From NCBI RefSeq assembly GCF_000153285.1, contig NZ_CH724168.1, positions 2,333,455 through 2,397,454 of the forward strand: a stretch of 64,000 nt of DNA, in the 5' to 3' direction. Below are positions 20,204 through 30,339 of the stretch, in pieces. How positions within the stretch are numbered: the stretch's first letter is position 1; every line of letters begins with the position of its first letter. Source of the stretch: Synechococcus sp. WH 7805 (GTDB lineage Bacteria; Cyanobacteriota; Cyanobacteriia; PCC-6307; Cyanobiaceae). The translations under genes and the position numbers were made by a program. The notes under the pieces were generated by a model. It saw nothing but the letters and a program-made list of their open reading frames with translations, did not search any database and had not been told where the DNA came from.

Positions 20204-21057
20204 TGGTTTGCTGGCCCGTTGATTACGACGGCGCTTGGACCCTTGCTGGAACTGTGCGTCGTTGTGGCATTGGTTTGCACAGTGGCAAGCCTGTGTCGGT
20301 GACCCTCAAGCCGTCGGCCGATCCCGGCATCTGGGTGCGATGGTCATCAGACGATGCCGCGCCCGTGCAGTTGAAGCCGTCCCAGGTTCGAGACAGCCAG
20401 CTCTGCACCACCCTCGAACTTGGGGATCGCCGCTTGGCCACGGTGGAACATCTCCTCGCAGCCCTGGCTGGATGCGGGCTGACCCAGGCCCTGCTGGAGG
20501 TTGATGGGGAAGAGATTCCCCTGCTCGATGGATCAGCGATTGGATGGGTGGAGGCGATCGCTGAAGCAGATCTGGTGGAGGTTTCCGGCGAGCGTTCCCA
20601 CCGCCCCACCCTTGAGCAACCAATCGCCCTGCACCGCGGCAGCAGCGTCATCACTGCAACGCCGGCTGAGCAGTTCAGTGTTGTGGGCGTGATTGATTTC
20701 CCACAGCCGGCGATCGGCCGGCAACAGTTCGCGCTTGACCTCACACCGCAGCGATTTGTTGAGGAGATTGCCCCAGCCCGCACGTTTGGTTTCCGCGAGC
20801 AGGTGGAGCAGCTGCGTGCTGCGGGGCTGATCCAAGGAGGAGCTCTTGATAATGCCCTTGTTTGTGATGGAGACCACTGGCTGAACCCACCGCTGCGCTA
20901 CCCGGATGAACCGGTGCGCCATAAGCTGCTTGACCTGATCGGTGACCTGGCGCTCGTGGGATTCCCGCGTGCACAGGTGCTGGTCTACCGCGGCTCCCAT
21001 GGTCTGCATACGGACCTGGCGGCGGCCCTGGCCGATCGTTCCCCTGTTCAGCCCTGA
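20203..21057 (+). CDS. lpxC: UDP-3-O-acyl-N-acetylglucosamine deacetylase
   Basis: A 284-residue LpxC, the committed zinc-dependent step of lipid A synthesis. [19 protein letters not shown] (N-terminal), the zinc ligand context [39 protein letters not shown] and [19 protein letters not shown] are conserved. Its ATG shares one base with the bamA stop. It is slightly shorter than the enterobacterial enzyme, as usual in cyanobacteria. Confidence 0.96.
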   Translation: MVCWPVDYDGAWTLAGTVRRCGIGLHSGKPVSVTLKPSADPGIWVRWSSDDAAPVQLKPSQVRDSQLCTTLELGDRRLATVEHLLAALAGCGLTQALLEVDGEEIPLLDGSAIGWVEAIAEADLVEVSGERSHRPTLEQPIALHRGSSVITATPAEQFSVVGVIDFPQPAIGRQQFALDLTPQRFVEEIAPARTFGFREQVEQLRAAGLIQGGALDNALVCDGDHWLNPPLRYPDEPVRHKLLDLIGDLALVGFPRAQVLVYRGSHGLHTDLAAALADRSPVQP

Positions 21058-21062
21058 CTGTT

Positions 21063-21533
21063 TTGACCTCTTCCTCCGCCAACGACGTTGTGACGTCCCA
21101 GCCCGTGCTCAATGCGGAGCAGATCATGGGTCTGTTGCCGCACCGCTACCCCTTTGCCCTGGTCGATCGGGTGCTCGAGCATGTTCCAGGTGAAAAGGCC
21201 GTGGCCATCAAAAATGTGACTCTGAATGAGCCCCAGTTTCAAGGGCATTTTCCGGCACGACCGCTAATGCCTGGCGTGCTGATCGTGGAGGCGATGGCTC
21301 AGGTGGGCGGCCTGATCGTGACCCAGATGCCCGATCTCCCCAAGGGACTGTTCGTGTTTGCCGGCATCGACGGCGTGCGTTTCCGTCGCCCGGTGGTCCC
21401 CGGTGATCAGCTCTGCATCAGTTGTGAACTCCTCAGCCTCAAGCGCAAGCGCTTCGGCAAGGTGAAGGCGGAAGCCACCGTGGATGGTCAGCTGGTTTGT
21501 TCCGGCGAGTTGATGTTCTCGCTGGTGGATTGA
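21063..21533 (+). CDS. fabZ: 3-hydroxyacyl-ACP dehydratase FabZ
   Basis: A 156-residue FabZ hot-dog dehydratase. The catalytic His is in [14 protein letters not shown] and the Glu in [23 protein letters not shown] at 21063 is the first start, 5 bases after lpxC; the conserved part begins around [12 protein letters not shown], so a slightly later start cannot be excluded. Its placement between lpxC and lpxA is common and links acyl-chain supply with lipid A assembly. Confidence 0.96.
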   Translation: MTSSSANDVVTSQPVLNAEQIMGLLPHRYPFALVDRVLEHVPGEKAVAIKNVTLNEPQFQGHFPARPLMPGVLIVEAMAQVGGLIVTQMPDLPKGLFVFAGIDGVRFRRPVVPGDQLCISCELLSLKRKRFGKVKAEATVDGQLVCSGELMFSLVD

Positions 21534-21535
21534 CG

Positions 21536-22390
21536 ATGATGAGCGAACAGCGTTCCACTGTTGTGACTGCCGAGAGCCGGCCTGCCCAGGTCCACCCCCT
21601 CGCTGTTGTCGATCCGCGCGCCGAGCTTGCAGCTGGTGTGGTGATCGGTCCTGGTGCCGTCGTCGGTCCCGATGTCCAGATTGGTGCTCACTCTTGGGTC
21701 GGCCCCAATGTCGTTCTGGATGGCCGCCTGATCATCGGAGAGCACAACAAGATCTATCCGGGTGCCTGCTTGGGGCAGGAACCACAGGATCTGAAATACA
21801 AGGGCGCGCCCACAGAGGTGGTCATCGGCAATCACAACACCATTCGCGAGTGCGTCACGATCAATAGGGCTACTGATGAGGGCGAGCAGACTCGGATCGG
21901 TGACCACAACTTATTGATGGCTTACTGCCATCTCGGCCATAACTGTGAATTGGGCAACGGCATCGTGATGTCCAACAGCATTCAGGTGGCAGGTCATGTC
22001 TTGATCGAGGATCACGCTGTGATCGGGGGGTGCCTCGGCATTCATCAGTTTGTGCAGATCGGTGGCATGGCAATGGTGGGTGGCATGACACGGGTCGATC
22101 GTGATGTCCCCCCTTACTGCCTTGTGGAGGGACACCCCGGACGGGTGCGCGGACTGAACCGGGTGGGATTGCGCCGGCGGGGCCTTGATCGCAAGGACGA
22201 TGGCCAGGACCTCAAGCAACTGCAGGAGATCTGGTCGCTGCTGTATCGCTCCGACCATGTGATTGCCGAGGGCCTCAAACTGGCTCGAGAGCAGTCCCTC
22301 CTGCCTCTGGCGGATCACCTCTGCACCTTCCTTGAAGGGTCCATTACCTCTGGGCGTCGTGGTCCAATGCCGGCAGTTGGCTCTCGTTGA
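21536..22390 (+). CDS. lpxA: UDP-N-acetylglucosamine acyltransferase
   Basis: A 284-residue LpxA, first acyltransferase of lipid A synthesis. The N-terminal two-thirds is a left-handed hexapeptide-repeat helix ([54 protein letters not shown]), and [15 protein letters not shown] with the C-terminal helical domain follows. Two adjacent ATG codons at 21536 and 21539 sit just after the fabZ stop. The product is cytosolic and trimeric by family. Confidence 0.96.
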   Translation: MMSEQRSTVVTAESRPAQVHPLAVVDPRAELAAGVVIGPGAVVGPDVQIGAHSWVGPNVVLDGRLIIGEHNKIYPGACLGQEPQDLKYKGAPTEVVIGNHNTIRECVTINRATDEGEQTRIGDHNLLMAYCHLGHNCELGNGIVMSNSIQVAGHVLIEDHAVIGGCLGIHQFVQIGGMAMVGGMTRVDRDVPPYCLVEGHPGRVRGLNRVGLRRRGLDRKDDGQDLKQLQEIWSLLYRSDHVIAEGLKLAREQSLLPLADHLCTFLEGSITSGRRGPMPAVGSR

Positions 22391-23583
22391 TGGTGCGATT
22401 GCTGATCAGCACCGGTGAGGTGTCGGGAGATCTGCAGGGAAGTCTGTTGATCGAGGCCCTGCACCGGCAGGCCTCCCTCAGAGGGTTGGATCTGGAGGTG
22501 CTGGCTCTCGGCGGCAGCCGGATGCAGGCGGCTGGAGCGGAACTGCTGGCGGATACGTCGCCGATGGGGGCGATTGGCCTGTGGGAGGCCCTTCCTCTGG
22601 TGATGCCCACCCTCAAGCTGCAGGCCCGCGTGGATCAAGTGCTGCAGCAGCGTCCACCGGATGGGGTGGTGTTGATCGATTACATGGGGGCGAATGTGCG
22701 CCTAGGCAACAGTTTGCGGCGGCGGTTGCCGTCGGTTCCGATCACTTACTACATCGCACCGCAGGAGTGGGCCTGGCGCATCGGTGACGGAGGTACCACC
22801 CAGCTGCTGAAGTTCACCGATCGGATTCTGGCCATTTTTCCGGAGGAAGCTTCGTTCTATGCCAGTCGGGGGGCAGATGTGACGTGGGTTGGCCACCCCC
22901 TCCTCGACAGTGTGGCCAACCGTCCGGACCGGGTCGCCGCCCGCGCGCGGCTGTCGCTGCCGCCGGAAGGCCGGCTGCTCTTGTTATTTCCAGCATCCAG
23001 GCCCCAGGAGTTGAAGTACCTGATGCCGGTGTTGGTGCAGGCGGCAGCCCGGCTACAAGCTCGCGATCCCTCCTTGGATGTGATGGTTCCTGCCGGACTG
23101 GCCTCCTTTGAACAGCCCCTCAAGGAGGCCCTGTCTGCTGCTGGTGTGCGGGCCTCCGTGGTGCCGGCCGCAGAGGCCGACACCATGAAGCCGTGGTTGT
23201 TCGCGGCGGCGGATCTGGCCCTGGGCAAATCAGGCACGGTGAATGTGGAACTGGCGCTCCATGGAGTGCCCCAGGTGGTGGGGTATCGGGTGAGCCGGGT
23301 TACGGCCTGGGTGGCACGCCATCTGCTGCGCTTTCAGGTGAAGCACATCTCTCCAGTGAATCTGCTGCTGGATGAGCGCCTGGTGCCGGAGCTCCTGCAG
23401 GATGCCTTTGATGCCGACCAACTCGTGGAGTTAGCGGCACCGCTTCTGGATAACCCCGCCGCGCGGGAGGTCATGTTGAGTGGCTACAAACGGCTCACAG
23501 AAACGCTTGGCAAACCCGGTGTCACCGATCGCGCCGCCTGCGCCATTCTCGACCAGCTTCCCCCCACCCCAACCGCCTCGTGA
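22390..23583 (+). CDS. lpxB: lipid A disaccharide synthase
   Basis: A 397-residue GT19 glycosyltransferase joining UDP-2,3-diacylglucosamine and lipid [44 protein letters not shown] and the donor-binding [21 protein letters not shown] are clear. The ATG overlaps the lpxA stop by one base (TGATG), and the stop overlaps msrA, so the whole lpx run is translated as one coupled unit. Confidence 0.96.
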   Translation: MVRLLISTGEVSGDLQGSLLIEALHRQASLRGLDLEVLALGGSRMQAAGAELLADTSPMGAIGLWEALPLVMPTLKLQARVDQVLQQRPPDGVVLIDYMGANVRLGNSLRRRLPSVPITYYIAPQEWAWRIGDGGTTQLLKFTDRILAIFPEEASFYASRGADVTWVGHPLLDSVANRPDRVAARARLSLPPEGRLLLLFPASRPQELKYLMPVLVQAAARLQARDPSLDVMVPAGLASFEQPLKEALSAAGVRASVVPAAEADTMKPWLFAAADLALGKSGTVNVELALHGVPQVVGYRVSRVTAWVARHLLRFQVKHISPVNLLLDERLVPELLQDAFDADQLVELAAPLLDNPAAREVMLSGYKRLTETLGKPGVTDRAACAILDQLPPTPTAS

Positions 23584-24218
23584 TGCGCCTCGTTCTGCCT
23601 CTGCTCATGGTGGGAGCCCTGCTTCTCGGGGCTCCAGGTTCCGTGTTCGCGGCCGTGGAGAATGCCGTGCTTGCTGGGGGCTGTTTCTGGTGCTTAGAGA
23701 GTGACCTGGAGAAACTTCCCGGGGTGCTTTCGGTGGAGAGTGGCTACAGCGGTGGGACTGTGGCCCGGCCCACGTACCGGCAGGTGACGAGCGAGACCAC
23801 CGGTCATCAGGAGGTGGTGGAGGTGCGGTTCGATCCTGCCAAGATCAGTTATCCCCGCCTGTTGCAGTCGTATTGGCGCAATGTGGATCCCTTCGATGGC
23901 GGTGGTCAGTTCTGCGACCGCGGCGATTCCTATCGGCCGGTGATTTTTATTAACAGTGAGGCGCAGGCTCAGAGTGCTCGGGCTAGCAGGGCTGCGGTTG
24001 CCAGGGAACTGGGGGTGCCTGAATCGAAGCTCAAAGTCGAGATCAAGCCTCTTAAGACGTTCTGGCCCGCTGAGAGCTACCACCAGAACTACGCCAAAAC
24101 CAACACGCTCCGCTACCGCTTCTACCGGTTCAGCTGCGGTCGTGACCGCCGGCTCGATGAGGTATGGGGCAGTAAAGCCCGCAGCGGTGGTCCATGGAGC
24201 ACGCCGGCGAAGCGTTGA
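23583..24218 (+). CDS. msrA: peptide-methionine (S)-S-oxide reductase, exported
   Basis: A 211-residue MsrA that reduces methionine sulfoxide. The catalytic GGCFWCLE has Cys34; YSGGTVARPTYRQV, TGHQEVVEVRFDP, FCDRGDSYRPVIF and YHQNY are also typical. An N-terminal signal-like segment ([24 protein letters not shown]) suggests export to the periplasm, unlike the usual cytosolic enzyme. GTG at 23580 is an alternative start. As last gene of the lpx operon it may repair envelope proteins, which is inference. Confidence 0.93.
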   Translation: MRLVLPLLMVGALLLGAPGSVFAAVENAVLAGGCFWCLESDLEKLPGVLSVESGYSGGTVARPTYRQVTSETTGHQEVVEVRFDPAKISYPRLLQSYWRNVDPFDGGGQFCDRGDSYRPVIFINSEAQAQSARASRAAVARELGVPESKLKVEIKPLKTFWPAESYHQNYAKTNTLRYRFYRFSCGRDRRLDEVWGSKARSGGPWSTPAKR

Positions 24219-24374
24219 CAACGCCCGTTGATCTGGCGTAGTGAAATCTGAGGAAATTCTGTAGTCGCAGGTACGTTCTGACTCACTGACTTCTCAGTGA
24301 AGGTGCGGGTTTTACCCTCTCCTCTGCCTAGATAGATCTGCGTACCATGGCACCGGAACGAGTAGGAGGTCTGT

Positions 24375-24557
24375 ATGTATCTGCTGACCATCAAAGACGG
24401 TCTTGTGACTCGTCACGTTGGTCCTTACCCATCGCCGAAACAGGCTTCCGACGATCTCGATCGGGTGATGGCCAGTTGTTCGGAACGGGCCCGCTGGCAG
24501 ATTCATGCCCTCGAACACCCGTTATCAGTGGTCAAAACTGCGGCCTTGGCTTCCTAG
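24375..24557 (+). CDS. small conserved-looking protein, unknown function
   Basis: A 60-residue protein beginning MYLLTIKDGLVTRHVGPYPS after an excellent ribosome site (AGGAGGT, spaced normally). The composition is soluble with a short C-terminal helix; no known domain is visible. The 156-base gap before it probably holds its promoter. It shares four bases with the convergent gene on the reverse strand. Confidence 0.7.
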   Translation: MYLLTIKDGLVTRHVGPYPSPKQASDDLDRVMASCSERARWQIHALEHPLSVVKTAALAS

Positions 24558-24802
24558 GGCGAGCCTTGATCGGAGCGCCGGCCGGGATAGCCGCGCAGAA
24601 GGCCAGATTCGATCATCAGACCCACTCCAGTGTTGATGGCAATCAGGCTGAGGGTTCCATACCAGAACCAGGGGCCTCGGTCCTGACCGAGCATCTGAAC
24701 AATGCGGCGACTGATGGCTTCACCGAAGAGGCAAAGCCCTGCTGGAAGCAGCAATACCCCTAACTGGGCTCGGATATACCAACGCAAGGGTTTGGAGGCC
24801 AT
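24554..24802 (-). CDS. small two-TM membrane protein
   Basis: An 82-residue protein with two hydrophobic segments (about residues 12-32 and 46-64) and basic ends (RWYIRAQ, RGYPGRRSD). No family is recognised. It follows pepA on the reverse strand after a 24-base gap and may be its cotranscribed neighbour; its 3' end overlaps the plus-strand 60-residue gene by 4 bases. Confidence 0.65.
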   Translation of the reverse strand: MASKPLRWYIRAQLGVLLLPAGLCLFGEAISRRIVQMLGQDRGPWFWYGTLSLIAINTGVGLMIESGLLRGYPGRRSDQGSP

Positions 24803-24826
24803 GGCGTGTGGTGACTATCCACGAAC

Positions 24827-26317
24827 TTAAGTGCCAGTGGTCCCGGCTTGGTTGCGGATCCAGTTCACAAGGGTGCGAACCCCGTAGCCGGTGGCTCCCG
24901 ATGGGTTAAGGCCTCGGCCCTTGTCGCTCCAGACCGTGCCGGCGATATCGATGTGAGCCCAGGGAATGCCAGCATCCACAAATTCTTTGAGGAACAGGGC
25001 AGCTGTGATCGAACCGCCCGGCCGTGGGCCGGTGTTTTTCATGTCCGCCAGCAGTGATTTGAGTCCTTTGCGGTAGGGACTGTGCAGCGGCATGCGCCAG
25101 AGACCTTCGCCGGAGGCCATGGCGGCCTGCTCCAGATTCGAGGCGAGGGTGTCGTCGCTGGTCCAGAGGCCAGCAATCTCCTCCCCGAGGGCAATCACGC
25201 AAGCACCTGTGAGCGTTGCGAGGTCGACGATGGCGTCAGGCTTGAGCTTGCAGGCATACACCAGAGCATCGGCGAGGGTCAGCCGCCCCTCGGCATCGGT
25301 GTTGTTGATTTCAATCGTGGTGCCGTTGGAGGCGGTGACGATGTCGCCGGGGTGCACGGCGGAGCCATTGATCATGTTTTCGCAGGAGGCCACCAGCATG
25401 TGCACTTCCACACCGGCGGGACGAAGCTCGGCGATCGCCCGCATCGCGCCGATCACGGCAGCACTACCACCCATGTCGTACTTCATCATGTCGATCTGAG
25501 CGGCACCCACCTTGAGGTTGTATCCACCTGAATCGAAGGTGAGTCCCTTGCCCACCAGCACCAAACGCCTCTTCACCTCATCGTTGGGTCGGTAGGTGAG
25601 ATGGATGAATTTGGGATCCATATCCGACCCCTGGCACACCGAGAGGAAGGAGCCCATGCCGCGTTCTTCGCAATCGGACCGCTCGAGGATGGTGAGCTCA
25701 AGGCCATGTTCATGGGCCAGGTGGCTTGCGGTGCGTGCCAGTTCCTCCGGAGTGACACTGTTGGGAGGTGCGGCGACCAGCTCACGGGCCAGCTCCACGC
25801 CGGCACACACAGGATGAACGGCTTCCAGTCCGTGGGCGAACCCTCCGGGTAGAGGTCCCAGTAGCTCAAGTTGGTCGGGTCTGGGGCTGGGTTCGGGCTT
25901 GCTGCGGAAGCGGTCGTCGCTGTAAAGCGCTAAACGCACCGCTTCAGCTGCGGCGGCGGCATCCTCTTCCGGAGTTTCGTTGCTCCAGGGGAGCAGCAGG
26001 CCCAGGGTTCCGACCTGACCGATGGCAGCCCCTGCTGCGGCAGCCGCTGCCAGGCGCAGTCCGTCACGATCGACGTCATCGGCGGCCCCCAGTCCCACCA
26101 GCACCAAGGTTGTGCAGTCACCTCGCAATAAAGGCAAGCTGACGCAGTCGCCGGGCTTGCCGCTGAAAGGTTTCTGCTTCAGCCAGTCGGCGAGCTGAAG
26201 GCTGAAGCGCTGCTCCATCGTGGCCACCAGCCCCTGGGGGTCGTTCTCAACGATGCCGAGGGCCAGAACGGAACCGCTCCAGGCCTCAGGTGTGGCCGGA
26301 GAGAGGGAGATCTTCAT
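24827..26317 (-). CDS. pepA: leucyl aminopeptidase (M17)
   Basis: A 496-residue M17 aminopeptidase, dinuclear metal-dependent and hexameric by family. The C-terminal catalytic domain holds VGKGLTFDSGGYNLK with the catalytic Lys, the NTDAEGRLTLADALVYA signature with metal ligands, and DLATLTGAC. The N-terminal macro-like domain is less conserved. It removes N-terminal residues in cytosolic protein turnover. Length is normal. Confidence 0.96.
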   Translation of the reverse strand: MKISLSPATPEAWSGSVLALGIVENDPQGLVATMEQRFSLQLADWLKQKPFSGKPGDCVSLPLLRGDCTTLVLVGLGAADDVDRDGLRLAAAAAAGAAIGQVGTLGLLLPWSNETPEEDAAAAAEAVRLALYSDDRFRSKPEPSPRPDQLELLGPLPGGFAHGLEAVHPVCAGVELARELVAAPPNSVTPEELARTASHLAHEHGLELTILERSDCEERGMGSFLSVCQGSDMDPKFIHLTYRPNDEVKRRLVLVGKGLTFDSGGYNLKVGAAQIDMMKYDMGGSAAVIGAMRAIAELRPAGVEVHMLVASCENMINGSAVHPGDIVTASNGTTIEINNTDAEGRLTLADALVYACKLKPDAIVDLATLTGACVIALGEEIAGLWTSDDTLASNLEQAAMASGEGLWRMPLHSPYRKGLKSLLADMKNTGPRPGGSITAALFLKEFVDAGIPWAHIDIAGTVWSDKGRGLNPSGATGYGVRTLVNWIRNQAGTTGT

Positions 26318-26354
26318 AGGAAGCCGATGCCTGCACCGATGCTAGAAGCCACCC

Positions 26355-26942
26355 TCAGGCCGCCTGGAAAGGGGTAGCCCATCGCTCTCGTGTTTCCTTG
26401 TTGAAGGGTGGGTGCCAGCGCTGGATCAGTGTTTGCTCCAGCTGCCGGCGAGGCCGGGTGGCCTTGGGTACATCGCTCCAGAAGCGGATGCTGGTGCTGC
26501 AGTGCAGACCACAGGCCCTGCAGGCTTCTTCATAAGCGGCTAGGTAAGCCTTGCAGTCGTGATCTCCCTTCCAGCGGCGATCGGCCGCCATCGTTTCCCC
26601 GATATAAAGAAGCAGGGGATGCTTGAGGTCGACTGGTCGGTCCATCACGAGGTAAAGAGCCGCTCCCCGATGCGGCCCTTGTGGCCAGCGCCAGAAACTC
26701 AGCGGAAGCGGTTTGAGTTGTAGAGGGTCAAAGTTCGCGAGCGGATCCTGCTCTGCCTCGAACAGGCCAACCTGCAGCGCGTCCGGCGGGGTTGGCTGAA
26801 ACAGTGGTGCCTGGAAGGCATGCACCCGTTGCTGCCAGCGGCGCATCTGGGTCGTCGTGATCGCCAGCTCTGCGCTGGTGCTGGCCTCGCTGGCCGGGGG
26901 GGGTAGAGCAAAGAGATCGCCCTGGCGGTGTGCATCAGCCAT
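26355..26942 (-). CDS. GIY-YIG-like nuclease-family protein
   Basis: A 195-residue protein whose C-terminal half shows a GIY-YIG-like layout: LLLYIGETMAADRRWKG for the YIG strand and a downstream LEQTLIQRWHPPFNKE with the conserved Glu and Asn positions. The N-terminal half is proline-rich and without a known domain. The first GIY element is poorly preserved, so nuclease activity is uncertain. It is 4 bases downstream of a helix-hairpin-helix gene on the same strand, which supports a nucleic-acid role for the pair. Confidence 0.6.
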   Translation of the reverse strand: MADAHRQGDLFALPPPASEASTSAELAITTTQMRRWQQRVHAFQAPLFQPTPPDALQVGLFEAEQDPLANFDPLQLKPLPLSFWRWPQGPHRGAALYLVMDRPVDLKHPLLLYIGETMAADRRWKGDHDCKAYLAAYEEACRACGLHCSTSIRFWSDVPKATRPRRQLEQTLIQRWHPPFNKETRERWATPFQAA

Positions 26943-26946
26943 GGCA

Positions 26947-27498
26947 TCAACTCCGCGGCGGCAGGCTGGGGCCGCGGGGCCTAGCCCCGAAGCTCACCCG
27001 GCCGATCAAGGCTTCGACTGCATCGGGCGGTAAACACAGCCGTTCCTGCAGGTCTGCCAGGTGCTGGAAGGGCTGACGTCGTCGCTCGCTGATCAATCGC
27101 TGCAGTCGCTCCTCCGGCCATCCCAGCCCGGCAGCCAAAAGGGAAGGGCTCTCGGCATTGAGATCCAGTGTCGTCTGATCCGGCAGCAATGGTGCGTCGC
27201 CATGCCAGCGGAACACCAGATGGGGCCGCCACTGGTCGCAGAGCTTCGGCGGAAGCTCGAGCAGACGGGCCAGATCCTCCAGCTGACTGAACTGCACCCC
27301 GCCTTGCTGTAGACGCATCAGCAGGTCAATCATGGCGTCGCTGCAACCTGGAAGTTGGCGCCAGTCGTCGGCTGCGGCACGGTTCACATCGATGCACCAG
27401 CGAGGTTCTTCCGCCGCACGTTTCGGATCAGGCGGCAGATCGCCGATGGCCTGGAGCACCTTGCGCGCCAGGGGATCGAGCCAGTGCCGGCGGGCCAT
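26947..27498 (-). CDS. helix-hairpin-helix (ComEA-like) DNA-binding protein
   Basis: A 183-residue protein with two helix-hairpin-helix-like modules: IDVNRAAADDWRQLPGCSD (about 47-70) and LDLNAESPSLLAAGLGWPEE (about 111-133), resembling the ComEA HhH repeat. MARRHWLDPLARKVL at 27498 is the preferred start, since the extra 27 residues upstream are not helical or conserved in character. Probably a non-specific DNA-binding protein cotranscribed with the GIY-YIG-like gene. Confidence 0.7.
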   Translation of the reverse strand: MARRHWLDPLARKVLQAIGDLPPDPKRAAEEPRWCIDVNRAAADDWRQLPGCSDAMIDLLMRLQQGGVQFSQLEDLARLLELPPKLCDQWRPHLVFRWHGDAPLLPDQTTLDLNAESPSLLAAGLGWPEERLQRLISERRRQPFQHLADLQERLCLPPDAVEALIGRVSFGARPRGPSLPPRS

Positions 27499-27532
27499 TG
27501 CCGCGTGTCTCCAAAGCAGCCTGGTCTGGACC

Positions 27533-28261
27533 CTAGGTCCAGCGGGGCGGTCTGGCGGGGACCTGCACCAGTCCCTCACGGAAGGCGGTCACCACCGCCG
27601 CGGTGCGGTCCTTGGCAGGCAGCTTGCGCAGCAGGCTGCTCACGTGGCTTTTCACGGTCTCGATGGACACCAGCAGGTCTTCGGCGATCTCCAGATTGGT
27701 CATGCCACGGCATAGCCCGCGCAGCACGTCTTCTTCGCGCATTGTTAGGTCCTGCAGGGGCAGCTGCTGGCCGCCGCTGCTGCTGAGCCGGCTGTGGTGG
27801 AGCACACCGCTGATTACAGGATCGAGATATTGACCATCGCTATCGATGGCGGTGAGGGCGGTGGCCACCGCTCCAGTGCCAGCGCTCTGAACGGCGCAGA
27901 TGCCATGGCATCCGGCCTCGATCGCGTCCAGGATCGTGCGGGCGATTGGCCTGCGCAGCAGGATCAGGGCCTTGAGCTCGGGCTGAACAGCAAGGGCGCG
28001 CCGCACCAAGCTGATGCCGCTGCCGCTTTCCAGCAGGTCAGTGCACAGCAGCAGGCTGGCTGCGTGGCTCTGAATGTTGCCGAGGCAGTCGTCTTCGCTG
28101 GTGCAGGCGGCCACCAAAGGCCCCTGACCTTCGAACCAGATCGTCCAGCTGGCGAGCAGCACAGGGTCGGCGGTGGCGATGGCGCTGCGGCTGCGCCGCA
28201 GCAGGCTGTGGCCCTGACGGGATTGCTGCTGCAGAGAGGGGATCCGGGAGCTGAGATCCAT
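27533..28261 (-). CDS. LuxR-family regulator with atypical receiver domain
   Basis: A 242-residue regulator. The C-terminal LuxR helix-turn-helix is clear (LTMREEDVLRGLCRGMTNLE, IAEDLLVSIETVKSHVSSLL, RKLPAKDRTAAVV). The N-terminal region has receiver-like secondary structure (SAIATADPVLLASW, LLLCTDLLESGSGISLV, LKALILLRR) but no standard phospho-acceptor pocket, so it may not be phosphorylated. The start at MDLSSRIPSLQQQ is preferred; 19 more residues are possible upstream. A shorter paralog lies at 45712-46395. It diverges from the DUF1825 gene. Confidence 0.8.
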   Translation of the reverse strand: MDLSSRIPSLQQQSRQGHSLLRRSRSAIATADPVLLASWTIWFEGQGPLVAACTSEDDCLGNIQSHAASLLLCTDLLESGSGISLVRRALAVQPELKALILLRRPIARTILDAIEAGCHGICAVQSAGTGAVATALTAIDSDGQYLDPVISGVLHHSRLSSSGGQQLPLQDLTMREEDVLRGLCRGMTNLEIAEDLLVSIETVKSHVSSLLRKLPAKDRTAAVVTAFREGLVQVPARPPRWT

Positions 28262-28386
28262 CGGGAGAAACGGTCGGGAACCAAGGCCGCTGGCGTTTTC
28301 ATGGTGGCTCGAATCCATGGGCGTGGATCCGCACTGTCAGTGACGGCTGCCATTGTTCAGAATTTCTCAAGTAAACGGATGGAGCC

Positions 28387-28713
28387 ATGGCGTTCTTCGA
28401 CTCCGAAATCGTGCAGGAGGAAGCCAAGCGGCTGTTCGGCGATTACCAGCAACTGATGCAGCTGGGCTCCGATTACGGCAAGTTCGACCGTGAGGGCAAG
28501 AAGAAATTCATCGACACGATGGAGGAGCTGATGGAGCGCTACCGGGTGTTTATGAAACGCTTTGAGCTTTCGGAAGACTTCCAGGCCAAGCTCACAGTGG
28601 AGCAGCTGCGCACCCAGCTGGGGCAATTCGGGATCACTCCGGAACAGATGTTCGAGCAGATGCACGGCACGCTGGAGCGAATGAAGAGCCAGCTGGATCT
28701 GCCCCCCAGCTGA
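28387..28713 (+). CDS. DUF1825 family protein
   Basis: A 108-residue, almost entirely alpha-helical protein ([38 protein letters not shown]) matching the cyanobacterial DUF1825 family of unknown function. It starts at the ATG at 28387 with the family's usual [14 protein letters not shown]-terminus, and precedes tyrS by 41 bases. Confidence 0.88.
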   Translation: MAFFDSEIVQEEAKRLFGDYQQLMQLGSDYGKFDREGKKKFIDTMEELMERYRVFMKRFELSEDFQAKLTVEQLRTQLGQFGITPEQMFEQMHGTLERMKSQLDLPPS

Positions 28714-28754
28714 GGCGACCCGTACGATTCAGCCCGCAACCGCCCCGCCTGTCC

Positions 28755-29999
28755 ATGGCCCCGACCCCGTCATTGCCGGCTTGGCTGTCAAGAGGCATGG
28801 CTGATCTCTTCCCAGCGGGCGATCCCGCTGATGCCGATCAGGCTTTGGCGGCGCGTCTGGCGAAGGCTGAGACGGACGGCAGGCCACTGCGGGTGAAATT
28901 GGGCATCGATCCCACCGGCAGCAGCATCCATCTGGGCCACAGCATCCTGTTCCGCAAGCTGCGGGCCTTCCAGGATGCGGGCCATACGGCGGTTCTGATC
29001 ATCGGCGATTTCACGGCACGGATCGGTGATCCCACCGGCAAAAGCGACACCCGGGTGCAGCTCACGGCTGAGCAGGTGGACGCCAATGCCGCCACCTATC
29101 TCGCCCAGCTGGGCCAGGGTCAGCCGAAGGACATGGCCCTGCTGGATTTCGAGACACCGGGCCGTCTGGAGGTGCGCCGCAACAGCGAATGGCTGGAGGA
29201 GATGGACCTGCCAGCCGTGATCAACCTGCTGGGGACGGCCACCGTTGGCCAGATGCTGGCGAAGGACGACTTCTCCAAGCGCTACGGCAGTGGCACGCCC
29301 ATTGCCCTGCATGAGTTTCTCTATCCCTTGCTGCAGGGTTACGACTCGGTAGCGGTGAACGCCGATGTGGAGCTGGGGGGCACCGATCAGAAGTTCAACG
29401 TGGCCATGGGCCGCGATTTGCAGCGCCATTTTGGCAAGGGCACCCAGTTCGGCTTGCTGCTGCCAATTCTGGTGGGTCTAGATGGTGTGCAGAAGATGAG
29501 CAAGAGCCTCGGCAACGTGGTGGGTCTGGAGGAAGATCCGCTGTCGATGTACTCCAAGCTCGAGAAGGTTGGCGATGGGGCGATTAACGACTACGTGACC
29601 TTGCTCACCGATCTGGATCTGGCGGTGTTGCCGGAGAATCCGCGCGAGAAGCAGAAGGCGATGGCTCTGGCGGTGACCGCCAGCCGTCATGGACTGGCGG
29701 CAGCCGAGAAAGCCCAGAGCGATGCCGCCACCCTGGTGGGCGGAGCTGGTGATGCGGCGGCAGAGGTACCCGAGGCCTCCTTGGAGCAGGTGAACTTCCC
29801 GGCCAAGGCCTTCTATCTGCTCAGTGCCGTGGGTATCTGCGCCAGCAGCAGCGAGGCGCGCCGCCAGATCAAGGGCGGTGCGGTGCGGCTCGAAGGGGAG
29901 AAGATCAGCGATCCCAACCAGGAGTTCGCCTCAGCGGAGGAGTTGGAGGGCAAGGTGCTGCAGCTGGGCAAGAAAACCTTCCGGCGGCTGACCGCCTGA
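28755..29999 (+). CDS. tyrS: tyrosyl-tRNA synthetase
   Basis: A 414-residue class I synthetase that charges tRNA-Tyr. The HIGH-type motif is [11 protein letters not shown], the KMSKS motif is [24 protein letters not shown] binds substrate, and a C-terminal S4 RNA-binding domain is present ([20 protein letters not shown]). It is of the longer TyrRS subgroup with the extended N-terminus. No T-box or other leader is visible in the 41 bases upstream. Confidence 0.96.
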   Translation: MAPTPSLPAWLSRGMADLFPAGDPADADQALAARLAKAETDGRPLRVKLGIDPTGSSIHLGHSILFRKLRAFQDAGHTAVLIIGDFTARIGDPTGKSDTRVQLTAEQVDANAATYLAQLGQGQPKDMALLDFETPGRLEVRRNSEWLEEMDLPAVINLLGTATVGQMLAKDDFSKRYGSGTPIALHEFLYPLLQGYDSVAVNADVELGGTDQKFNVAMGRDLQRHFGKGTQFGLLLPILVGLDGVQKMSKSLGNVVGLEEDPLSMYSKLEKVGDGAINDYVTLLTDLDLAVLPENPREKQKAMALAVTASRHGLAAAEKAQSDAATLVGGAGDAAAEVPEASLEQVNFPAKAFYLLSAVGICASSSEARRQIKGGAVRLEGEKISDPNQEFASAEELEGKVLQLGKKTFRRLTA

Positions 30000-30038
30000 T
30001 CAACCCGTTTTTCCCCATTGGGGGGATCCGCTGATGGG

Positions 30039-30227
30039 ATGCCAGCGCTTGACGCTGAGTTCAGATCAGATGCGCAGATTGCCGTTGATTTTTTGGCGTA
30101 TTGGCAATCGGAGTTGACGGGCGATGTCACTGTCCCAGAGTTCATGCGAAGGTCTGAAGCGCAGCGTGAGTATCTGTCTTTTATCGAGCAAACGACTGGC
30201 CTCAAGCTGCTGCCACCTGCAGCCTGA
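30039..30227 (+). CDS. small acidic protein, unknown function
   Basis: A 62-residue helical-looking protein (IAVDFLAYWQSELTG, EFMRRSEAQREYLSFIEQ). ATG at 30039 is used; a TTG at 30018 would add seven residues. It sits 39 bases after tyrS. No family is recognised, but the composition is coherent and no competing frame exists. Confidence 0.55.
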   Translation: MPALDAEFRSDAQIAVDFLAYWQSELTGDVTVPEFMRRSEAQREYLSFIEQTTGLKLLPPAA

Positions 30228-30299
30228 ACGTCGTCAGGGTTAGTGCTGCCATTCTCGGATTGCTTCTGGATTACAGGGCTTAAGCGGTGACGGCGAGTC

Positions 30300-30339
30300 G
30301 TTTGGGCTCAGAGCGAGCGGTTTGGGCTCAGAGCGAGCG
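30300..30339. repeat. 20-bp exact tandem duplication
   Basis: Two adjacent copies of GTTTGGGCTCAGAGCGAGCG. The second copy contains the stop codon of the cupin gene (reverse strand, 30328); the first copy is therefore a duplicated gene end lying just after it. A recent slippage-type duplication. Confidence 0.9.
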
